From contig CANRKW010000071.1 in NCBI GenBank assembly GCA_947631345.1, positions 1 to 5,489 of the forward strand: a DNA stretch of 5,489 bases. The letters run 5' to 3'. A program made the translations under genes and the position numbers. Under the pieces are notes generated by a model. The model was given only the letters and a program-made list of their open reading frames with translations. It made no database searches and was not told the DNA's origin. Shown here one piece after another: positions 1 to 5,142 of this stretch. The stretch is from an uncultured Bacilli bacterium (GTDB lineage Bacteria > Bacillota_I > Bacilli_A > RF39 > UBA660). Every line of letters starts with the position of its first letter. Position 1 is the first letter of the stretch.

Positions 1-8
1 TGAAAAAA

Positions 9-57
9 ACATTGTTAATATTATTGATACTCTTTATAACTAATATTGTTTTTTTAC
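9..57 (+). terminator. Probable terminator of an upstream gene lying outside the window
   Basis: An AT-rich imperfect hairpin pairs AATATTA (17-23) with TAATATT (41-47), with a few further pairs inside (27-29 with 35-37). It is followed directly by a run of eight T (49-56). This is the shape of a rho-independent terminator reading left to right, but the stem has no GC clamp. The window opens with TGA, which could be the last codon of the upstream gene; this cannot be confirmed from here. Confidence 0.45.
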
Positions 58-95
58 GATTTCGTGAATTTATCCTGAACTAACCTAATTCTATC

Positions 96-124
96 TTGAA
101 AAATACCAAACACTATAATATAAT
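96..124 (+). promoter_or_regulatory. secG promoter (sigma-A type)
   Basis: A -35 box TTGAAA (96-101) and a -10 box TATAAT (119-124) are separated by 17 bp, the ideal spacing for the housekeeping sigma factor. An overlapping TATAAT at 114-119 has only a 12-bp spacer and is less likely to be used. Transcription would start near 131, leaving a leader of only about 13 nt before the preferred secG start. Confidence 0.75.
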
Positions 125-133
125 ATATATATG

Positions 134-137
134 AGGG
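134..137 (+). promoter_or_regulatory. secG ribosome binding site that decides the start codon
   Basis: AGGG directly abuts the ATG at 138, which is too close for initiation, but sits 6 nt before the in-frame ATG at 144. This favours 144 as the true start. Confidence 0.65.
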
Positions 138-143
138 ATGAAA

Positions 144-359
144 ATGGAAATAGTTTTAATAATAGTTTCAATTATTTTAATCGCACTTGTTCTATTACAA
201 AGTAACAAAGCAAGTGAAGCAGGACAAATAATTACTGGAGGAAATAGTATATTAATGGGTGCTATGAAAGAAAGAGGCCCAGAAAAATTCATAACAAGAT
301 TAACATTTATAATGGGCTTCTTATTTATAGCAATATCATTTATATTAGGTTTCTTCTAA
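144..359 (+). CDS. secG: Preprotein translocase subunit SecG
   Basis: SecG is the small accessory subunit of the SecYEG channel in the cytoplasmic membrane and assists SecA-driven export. The 71-residue product has the family layout. A first membrane helix (about residues 2-19, MEIVLIIVSI...) ends in the conserved LLQS. A Gly-rich cytoplasmic loop (SEAGQIITGGN, then KERG) follows, and a second helix (about 51-71) runs to the C-terminus. Length is typical of Firmicutes SecG. An ATG two codons upstream (138) is in frame, but the Shine-Dalgarno spacing fits 144. The gene has its own promoter and a terminator directly after its stop, so it is probably a single-gene transcript. Its position just ahead of rnr and smpB is the usual Firmicutes order. 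Confidence 0.95.
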   Translation: MEIVLIIVSIILIALVLLQSNKASEAGQIITGGNSILMGAMKERGPEKFITRLTFIMGFLFIAISFILGFF

Positions 360-360
360 T

Positions 361-385
361 AACCGATTATTTCGGTTTTTCTTTT
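361..385 (+). terminator. Rho-independent terminator of secG
   Basis: The stem AACCGA (361-366) / TCGGTT (372-377) closes a 5-nt loop and is followed by a T-rich tail (378-385). It begins one base after the secG stop codon, separating secG from rnr transcriptionally. Confidence 0.85.
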
Positions 386-418
386 AATTTAAAAGCAAAC
401 AAATAATTCATATTTTAT

Positions 419-447
419 TTGATTTATAAAATAATATATGATAAAAT
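419..447 (+). promoter_or_regulatory. rnr-smpB promoter with extended -10
   Basis: A -35-like TTGATT (419-424) and a -10 TAAAAT (442-447) are 17 bp apart. The -10 is preceded by TGA (439-441), an extended -10 TGn motif. The predicted start near 454 lies just before the AGAGG ribosome binding site (455-459), so the leader is only about 16 nt. It should drive rnr, smpB and the broken DUF421 gene. Confidence 0.65.
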
Positions 448-469
448 ACATATGAGAGGTTAAAATAAA

Positions 470-2542
470 ATGAAAGAAAAAATAATAAGAATATTTAAAG
501 AAAGTGGTAATCAAAAGTTAGATCCTATAATGATAGTAAAACACTTTAAAAAGAATTATGAAGTAAAAGATATAAAAGAAGTTATAAATATATTAAATGA
601 ACTTGTAGAAGAAAAAGTAATAGTTTCTACTAAAAAAAATACATATAAATTAGTTACTGATGAATATATAAAATCTAAAGTAGAAAAAGTTTCTAGTGGT
701 AATGGATGGTTACTTTTAGAAGATGGAGATATTTTTATAGATAAAAAAAATATGAACGGGGCTAATACTAATGATTTATGTTTATGTGAAACATTTAGAA
801 AAAGAGGAAGTATAGAAGCAAGAGTAGTAAAAATATTAGAAAGAAACTTACCTTTAGGAGAAGTCAAAATAGAAGGAAAAACTACTTATATAAAACCTTT
901 AAAAATGTATGAAAAACAAATAGTTTTAATGGAAAATGATGAATTTAATTTAATAGATGGAGAAATAGTTAAAATAAAAAGTGTAAAAGAAGATAAAGAT
1001 AATATATATGTAGTTGTAACTGAAAAAGTCGGGCATAAAAATAGTCCAGATATAGATACTTTAATAGTTATGAAAGAATTAGATATGCCAGTAGGTTTTA
1101 GTAAAGAAACTATGGAAGAAGTAAGTAAGTTACCTAAAGAAGTTTTGAAAGAAGATTATAAAGGTAGAACTGATTTAACAAAAGAAATAGTTTTTACAAT
1201 AGATGGAATTGATACAAAAGATATAGATGATGCAGTAGGTCTTAAAATACTTGAAAATGGAAATTACTTATTAAATGTTTCTATAGCAGATGTAACTCAT
1301 TATGTAAAATATGGTAGTTCTACTTATAAAGATGCATATAATAAAGGAAATTCAACCTATATGGCTGATAAAGTCGAGCCTATGTTACCTGTAGAACTAT
1401 CTAATGGAATTTGCTCATTAAATGAAGGTGTAGAAAGATGTGCAGTAACTACACTTATTGAAATAGATAAAAGTGGTAATTTTGTAAATAAGAAATTAAT
1501 TAGTAGTATTATAAAATCTAGAAAGAAAATGAATTATGAAAGTGTAAATAAAGTATTAAAAGGAGAAGTAGTAGAAGGTTATATGGAATATGCTTCTATT
1601 CTTAAAGAAATGAACAAACTATCTAAAATACTTAATAAAAAAAGACAAGAAAAAGGTAATATTGATTTTCCTTCTAGTGAAATTAAATTATTAGTAGATG
1701 ATTTAGGTAAAGTTACAGAAATAAAAAAATGTGAAGAAGGAGAAGGAGAAAAACTAATAGAAAACTTTATGATTTTAAGTAATGAAGCATCTATTGATAT
1801 ATTAACTAGTGTATCTGACTATGCAATTTTTAGGGTACACGGAATTCCAAGTGCAAAAAAAATGGAAGAATTTATGGCTTTTCTTAGTAATTTAGGTTAT
1901 ACAATTACTGGAAAAATCACATATAGTAAAGTAAGTAATAGAGATATACAAAGAATTTTAGAAGAAGTAAAAAACACCAAAGACTATGAAATAATAGCAA
2001 GTAGATTATTAAGAAGTATGCAAAAAGCAGTATACAGTACAGATAACATAGGTCATTTTGGTTTAGGTAGTAAAAAATACACTCACGAAACTAGTCCTAT
2101 AAGAAGGATGTCTGATTTATTACTTCATTATTTAATAAAATCTGAAGTATTTAATATAGATATAGGAATAAAAATAGATACATTTGCCAAAAATTTAAGA
2201 GAAGCCTGTGAACACATAAGTATGACTGAAAGAAGAAGTGATGAGTGTGAATATGAAGTAAATGACTTAAAAATAGCAGAATATATGGAAAAACACATTG
2301 GAGAAGAATATGAAGCAGTAGTAGATGGTCTTACTAAAAATGGCTTTTTTGTAGAAACTTCAAATTATGTAAGTGGTTTTGTAAGTTTAGATACAATGAA
2401 AGACTATTTAACATTAAGTGAAGATATGTTATATTATACTAATAGAAAAAAACAAATAGCATTAAAACTAGGTGATAAAGTTAAAGTAAGATGTATATTT
2501 GCTAGTAAAGAAAACAGACACGTAGACTTTATGCTAATATAG
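470..2542 (+). CDS. rnr: Ribonuclease R (3'-5' exoribonuclease)
   Basis: RNase R is a processive 3'-5' hydrolytic exonuclease that degrades structured RNA. Together with tmRNA-SmpB it removes the faulty mRNA from rescued ribosomes. The 690-residue product shows the family domains in order: an N-terminal winged-helix region (about 1-65), two cold-shock/OB domains (about 70-185), the RNB catalytic domain (about 230-555) and an S1 domain (about 608-690). The four metal-binding aspartates are in place: D245, D251, D253 and D254, in TIDGIDTKDIDDA. NEAS (438-441), RVHGIP and the TSPIRR signature (541-546) also match. The protein ends with the S1 domain and lacks the basic C-terminal tail of longer homologues; B. 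subtilis and E. coli RNase R are roughly 780-810 residues. The usual FTSPIRRYPDL reads ETSPIRRMSDL here. An AGAGG site about 10 nt upstream supports the start. The gene is followed by smpB after an 8-bp gap. Confidence 0.97.
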   Translation: MKEKIIRIFKESGNQKLDPIMIVKHFKKNYEVKDIKEVINILNELVEEKVIVSTKKNTYKLVTDEYIKSKVEKVSSGNGWLLLEDGDIFIDKKNMNGANTNDLCLCETFRKRGSIEARVVKILERNLPLGEVKIEGKTTYIKPLKMYEKQIVLMENDEFNLIDGEIVKIKSVKEDKDNIYVVVTEKVGHKNSPDIDTLIVMKELDMPVGFSKETMEEVSKLPKEVLKEDYKGRTDLTKEIVFTIDGIDTKDIDDAVGLKILENGNYLLNVSIADVTHYVKYGSSTYKDAYNKGNSTYMADKVEPMLPVELSNGICSLNEGVERCAVTTLIEIDKSGNFVNKKLISSIIKSRKKMNYESVNKVLKGEVVEGYMEYASILKEMNKLSKILNKKRQEKGNIDFPSSEIKLLVDDLGKVTEIKKCEEGEGEKLIENFMILSNEASIDILTSVSDYAIFRVHGIPSAKKMEEFMAFLSNLGYTITGKITYSKVSNRDIQRILEEVKNTKDYEIIASRLLRSMQKAVYSTDNIGHFGLGSKKYTHETSPIRRMSDLLLHYLIKSEVFNIDIGIKIDTFAKNLREACEHISMTERRSDECEYEVNDLKIAEYMEKHIGEEYEAVVDGLTKNGFFVETSNYVSGFVSLDTMKDYLTLSEDMLYYTNRKKQIALKLGDKVKVRCIFASKENRHVDFMLI

Positions 2543-2550
2543 GAGAGATT

Positions 2551-2973
2551 ATGGAAATAGTAAATAGAAAAGCAAGATTCAATTATTTTATTATAGAAGA
2601 AATAGAAGCTGGTATTTCTTTAGAAGGAACTGAAATAAAAAGTGTTAGAAAAGGAAGTGTCAGTTTAGATGATGCATATGCTAGAATAAAAAAAGGTGAA
2701 GTTTTTATAACTAATATGTTTATAGCTAAATATTTAGAAGGAAATAGATTTAATCACGATGAAAGAAGAGAAAGAAAACTATTACTTCATAAAAGAGAAA
2801 TAAATAAATTAAATAAACAAATAGAATTAAATTCATATACTTTGATACCTTTAAAACTATACTTTAAAAAAGGAAAAGCCAAAATATTACTAGGTTTATG
2901 TAAAGGAAAAAAACTATATGATAAAAGAGAAACTATAAAACAAAGAGATCTTTTAAGAGAAAAAAGGTTATAA
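2551..2973 (+). CDS. smpB: SsrA-binding protein SmpB
   Basis: SmpB binds the tRNA-like part of tmRNA, delivers it to stalled ribosomes and mimics the missing codon-anticodon pair. The 140-residue protein carries family hallmarks: NRKARFNYFIIEEIEAGI (5-22), the GTEIKSVRKG block, GNRFNHDERRERKLLLHKREI, the YTLIPLKLYFKKGKAK block and the KGKKLYDKRE box (about 118-127). The start is supported by AGGAGAG (2541-2547), which overlaps the rnr stop codon and implies translational coupling with rnr. The N-terminus begins close to the folded core. The C-terminal tail is short: only 14 residues follow DKR, against 24 in E. coli. That tail normally forms a helix in the mRNA channel. The partner RNA gene, ssrA, lies about 550 bp downstream on the opposite strand. 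The family call is secure; whether the tail is complete is open. Confidence 0.96.
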   Translation: MEIVNRKARFNYFIIEEIEAGISLEGTEIKSVRKGSVSLDDAYARIKKGEVFITNMFIAKYLEGNRFNHDERRERKLLLHKREINKLNKQIELNSYTLIPLKLYFKKGKAKILLGLCKGKKLYDKRETIKQRDLLREKRL

Positions 2974-3011
2974 AATTAAAGAAAACACACAAAATATAAA
3001 TGGTGAATATA

Positions 3012-3474
3012 ATGGAGATTATTTTAAGGTCTTTAATTTTCTTTATTACACTTTTTCTAATAGTAAAAATGTTAGGAAAAAAACAAATAAAGAATTTAAC
3101 TTTATATGATTATGTTTTAAGTTTAACTTTAGGTTCTTTTAACAGCTGATAGCATAGTTAGTTTAGATACACCAATTTATAATGGTATAATAGCCCTTTT
3201 GGTTTTTGGACTTATTGGATATATAACTTCTATAGCAACATACAAAAGTAAAAATGCTGAAGAAATAATAGATGGAGAACCTAAAGTATTATATGAAAAT
3301 AATCATTTTAATTATAAAAATTTAGAAGATTCAAAATTAAGTGTTTCTAAATTATTAGAACAATGTAGATTAAAAGGATGTTTTGATATTAAAGAATTAG
3401 AATGTGCGATTTTAGAAACTTCTGGAGATATTTCTATATTATTAAAGAAAAACAATATTAACAAAAATAAGTGA
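3012..3474 (+). pseudogene. DUF421 (YetF/YkjA-type) membrane protein, broken by a +1 frameshift
   Basis: Reading from ATG 3012 (GGTGA at 3002-3006 as ribosome binding site) gives MEIILRSLIFFITLFLIVKM, then LGKKQIKNLTLYDYV and LTLGSF. The frame then runs into TGA at 3147-3149. One base later in phase, from 3142, the protein resumes without a gap: TADSIVSLDTPIYNG, a membrane helix (IIALLVFGLIGYI), DGEPKVLYENN, and a soluble end containing LSVSKLLEQCRLKG, FDIKELECAILE and GDISILLK. Both halves match one DUF421 protein of about 153 residues once a single extra base near 3138-3142 (TTTTAACA) is removed. The family has N-terminal membrane helices and a C-terminal cytoplasmic domain; its biochemical role is unclear. 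No second stop or frameshift is seen, so the lesion is recent or a sequencing error. The only late start in the second half (TTG 3199) has no ribosome binding site. An in-frame ATG at 3000 is a less likely start. Confidence 0.85.
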
Positions 3475-3496
3475 TTAAACTCACTTATTATTTTTT
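3466..3496 (+). terminator. Terminator, probably bidirectional, shared by the rnr-smpB transcript and ssrA
   Basis: A perfect 9-bp stem AATAAGTGA (3466-3474) / TCACTTATT (3481-3489) has a 6-nt loop. On the plus strand it is followed by ATTTTTT. On the minus strand the same stem is followed by TTTG and further T-rich sequence, so it can also end ssrA, whose 3' end is about 33 nt before it in that direction. The TGA of the DUF421 reading frame (3472-3474) forms the top of the left arm. Confidence 0.8.
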
Positions 3497-3522
3497 AACC
3501 TTTTAAAGGATTATTATTTTAT

Positions 3523-3877
3523 TGGTGGAGCTGACGGGTAACGACCCCGTGTCCAAGATACTAGTCCTATAAACATCTACAAGTTTAGTTGGTTTAAAAT
3601 TTCAAAAAATAAAATGGATTTCCAACGTTCCTATATTTTTCTAAGTTTAGTAAATGATTCATTAAATACCCTAAACAAGTAATTAATATAGTTCACTTTT
3701 ATGAGTCTAGTTACTTTTCTCGTGAACAAAGAAAAGGCTAGACAACTTGCTTCCTATAAACTAGGCAAAAGCAGGTTCAAAATTGTAATCGTTTCCGATT
3801 ATTTTAGGTTTAGATTTATAGTATCTCTACTACTTGCATTTATAATACTACCTATCCTGTCGAAACAAAACAGCCCC
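3523..3877 (-). ncRNA. ssrA: Transfer-messenger RNA (tmRNA), one piece
   Basis: tmRNA frees ribosomes stuck on mRNAs lacking a stop codon: it enters as alanyl-tRNA and then supplies a short reading frame for a degradation tag. The minus-strand RNA is about 355 nt. It begins GGGGCTG (3877-3871) and ends CAGCTCC plus an encoded ACCA (3533-3523). These pair as a 7-bp acceptor stem with the G3-U70 wobble that specifies alanine charging. TTTCGACAGG (about 3864-3855) is the conserved D-region. Helix P2 pairs GATA/TAGT/TATAAA (3856-3839) with TTTATA/ACTA/TATC (3573-3557). A strong pseudoknot PK2 combines GTCTAG (3743-3738) / CTAGAC (3710-3705), CTTTTCT/AGAAAAG and GTTCAC (3727-3722) / GTGAAC (3696-3691). 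GTTTAG/CTAAAC and GTTGG/CCAAC mark later pseudoknots. The T-stem ACGGG/CCCGT (3550-3546 / 3538-3534) is intact, but its loop reads GTCGTTA. The gene is convergent with smpB. Confidence 0.97.
3761..3796 (-). other. tmRNA tag reading frame: (A)GNDYNFEPAFA, stop TAG
   Basis: Within ssrA, ATAATC-GGA-AAC-GAT aligns with the E. coli ATAGTC-GCA-AAC-GAC resume region. This sets GGA (3796-3794) as the resume codon. Eleven codons encode GNDYNFEPAFA, ending at TAG (3763-3761). With the alanine carried by tmRNA itself the added tag is 12 residues. The hydrophobic -PAFA end is the expected protease signal; its -AFA ending resembles Mollicutes tags. Confidence 0.88.
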
Positions 3878-3886
3878 ATACATAAC

Positions 3887-3914
3887 ATTATACTACATAA
3901 TAAATTTTTGTCAA
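3887..3914 (-). promoter_or_regulatory. ssrA promoter
   Basis: On the minus strand a consensus TTGACA (3914-3909) and consensus TATAAT (3892-3887) are separated by 16 bp. The -10 box ends 9 nt before the mature tmRNA 5' end, so the RNA starts at or a few bases upstream of it, with any extra 5' bases removed by RNase P. It is the strongest promoter in the window by match to consensus, as expected for an abundant stable RNA. Confidence 0.88.
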
Positions 3915-4003
3915 CAAAATGTTTGCTTTTTTTACTATTTTCTTTCTTACATTTATTTTACACAGAAATTAAGATTTTTATACCTAAAATTTAAAATATG
4001 TTT

Positions 4004-4015
4004 TATACTTATAAT
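4004..4015 (+). promoter_or_regulatory. Possible -10 region for the DUF3048 gene
   Basis: TATACT (4004-4009) and TATAAT (4010-4015) are adjacent, perfect or near-perfect -10 hexamers. No convincing -35 box lies 16-18 bp upstream of either. Starts near 4016-4022 would give a leader of only about 12-18 nt before ATG 4034. The pyrimidine-rich stretch between this point and the ssrA promoter holds nothing else I can recognise. Confidence 0.35.
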
Positions 4016-4020
4016 AGAAA

Positions 4021-4026
4021 GAAGGA
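4021..4026 (+). promoter_or_regulatory. Ribosome binding site deciding the DUF3048 start
   Basis: GAAGGA lies 7 nt before ATG 4034. The in-frame ATG at 3998 has no such site and lies upstream of the likely promoter, so 4034 is preferred. Confidence 0.65.
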
Positions 4027-4033
4027 AAAAAGG

Positions 4034-5083
4034 ATGAAGAAGGTTTTAGTGGTTATAGTTTTAATAGGCGTTGTACTATTGGGAATTAATGGGGTTAATA
4101 GAATAAAAAAGGAAAGTGAAAGTGATAAAAAAGATACTAGCACTGAAAAAGAAGTGAAAAAATTACAAATCTTTGATGAGGACAGTAAAAGTAGAAATAT
4201 TGCAGTTATGATAAATAACAACCACGATGCCTGGCCTCACGCTGGTCTTAATGACTCATTTTTAAACTATGAGATAATAGCAGAAGGTGGAATAACTAGA
4301 ATAATGGCCATTTTTAAAGACAAAAATCCAGAAAAAATAGGTTCAGTTAGAAGTAGTAGACCTTATTACTTAGATTATGTTTTAGAAAATGATGCTATTT
4401 ATGTTCACTGGGGTGGTAGTGAACAAGCTTATAGTGACATAAATTCTTTAAATATCGACCATATTGATGGAATGAATTATGAAGGCACATATTTTTATAG
4501 AGATACAACTATTTCAAATGCTTATGAACACACTGGATTCACAAAAATGAGTATGATTAAAGATGGAATATCTAACTTAAATATAAGAAATACCACTAAT
4601 ACTTCTCAAGTATTTAAGTATAGTGTAGATGAAATCAATTTAAGTGAAATGGAAGGTGCAATAAAAGCAGATTATATAGATATACCATATTCCTATTATA
4701 CAGATACAAGTTATACATATGATGAAGTAAATAAAGTATATTTAAGATATATGTCAGATGAAGCACATATTGATGCAATAACTAACACTCAATATACAGC
4801 TAAAAACATAATAACTTATAAAGTTCATAATGAAACAATATATGGAGATACTTCTTATAGACAAGAGTTAGACAACATTGGAAGTGGAGAAGGATATTAC
4901 ATAACAAATGGATATGCAGTACCAATTACTTGGGAAAAATCAAGTAGAAGTAGTAAAACTATATATAGATATAAAGATACTAATGAAGAAATAAAACTAA
5001 ATGATGGAAATACTTGGGTACAAATACAACCAGATGATGAATATTTAGATATTAGAAGTAATAATTTAGAAGAAGTAGAATAG
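4034..5083 (+). CDS. DUF3048 (YerB-like) membrane-anchored or exported protein
   Basis: The 349-residue protein begins with two lysines and a hydrophobic helix (about 4-18), then a charged Ser/Lys/Glu-rich linker (about 22-50). This predicts a protein held outside the cell by an N-terminal anchor or signal sequence. The rest matches the DUF3048 family, to which B. subtilis YerB belongs. Recognisable blocks are IAVMINNN (56-63), YEIIAEGGITR (79-89), KIGSVRSSRPYYLDY (101-115), YVHWGGS (123-129), GTYFYRD (151-157), then the C-terminal part with TNGYAVPITWEK (291-302) and GNTWVQIQP (325-333). Family function is unknown; YerB is annotated as a lipoprotein, but there is no lipobox cysteine here. 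Start 4034 is chosen because of the upstream GAAGGA and because residue 1 then opens a normal signal sequence. Transcription runs away from ssrA. No clear terminator follows, so some readthrough into the next gene is possible. Confidence 0.9.
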   Translation: MKKVLVVIVLIGVVLLGINGVNRIKKESESDKKDTSTEKEVKKLQIFDEDSKSRNIAVMINNNHDAWPHAGLNDSFLNYEIIAEGGITRIMAIFKDKNPEKIGSVRSSRPYYLDYVLENDAIYVHWGGSEQAYSDINSLNIDHIDGMNYEGTYFYRDTTISNAYEHTGFTKMSMIKDGISNLNIRNTTNTSQVFKYSVDEINLSEMEGAIKADYIDIPYSYYTDTSYTYDEVNKVYLRYMSDEAHIDAITNTQYTAKNIITYKVHNETIYGDTSYRQELDNIGSGEGYYITNGYAVPITWEKSSRSSKTIYRYKDTNEEIKLNDGNTWVQIQPDDEYLDIRSNNLEEVE

Positions 5084-5089
5084 AATATA

Positions 5090-5118
5090 TTGAAAAAACA
5101 TTTATTATTTGTTAAAAT
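5090..5118 (+). promoter_or_regulatory. Promoter of the small anchored-protein gene
   Basis: TTGAAA (5090-5095) and TAAAAT (5113-5118) are spaced 17 bp. The predicted start near 5125 is just ahead of a full AAGGAGG Shine-Dalgarno (5129-5135), which lies 7 nt before ATG 5143. The leader is therefore about 18 nt. Confidence 0.65.
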
Positions 5119-5142
5119 GTATTATAGTAAGGAGGACACAAA

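Noticed and set aside
556..867. Minus-strand open frame inside rnr
   Set aside because: It is antisense to the OB domains of RNase R and shows no ribosome binding site or family features. The minus-strand frames at 4009-4221 and 5175-5360 were dropped for the same reason.
3133..3152. Programmed +1 frameshift, or TGA read as tryptophan, in the DUF421 gene
   Set aside because: No RF2-like slippery site is present. Reading TGA as Trp would meet TAG one codon later, and all other Trp codons in the window are TGG.
3199..3474. A separate small gene starting at TTG 3199
   Set aside because: It has no Shine-Dalgarno, and its sequence continues the DUF421 family match in phase from 3142, so it is the downstream half of the frameshifted gene.
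3501..3520. CCTTTTAAAGG hairpin as a second terminator
   Set aside because: The stem is at most five pairs with a one-base loop; it is too small to fold well.
3475..3560. Integration site for a genomic island at the 3' end of ssrA
   Set aside because: ssrA is a common target, but the sequence after its 3' end goes straight into the shared terminator and the smpB side, with no integrase and no repeat of the ssrA end in the window.
3701..3994. Plus-strand open frame of 97 codons beginning MSLVTFLVNKEKARQ
   Set aside because: It lies antisense to the 5' half of ssrA and its promoter, has no ribosome binding site, and its sequence is fully explained by the tmRNA pairing elements.
3998..4033. 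Upstream ATG adding MFYTYNRKKEKR to the DUF3048 protein
   Set aside because: It lies before the likely -10 element, has no ribosome binding site, and would place a charged extension ahead of a normal signal sequence.
5093..5120. Minus-strand terminator-like hairpin (ACATTT/AAATGT followed by T5)
   Set aside because: No minus-strand gene is seen that it could end. The sequence overlaps the promoter of the gene at 5143, and a 6-bp AT-rich stem is expected by chance here.
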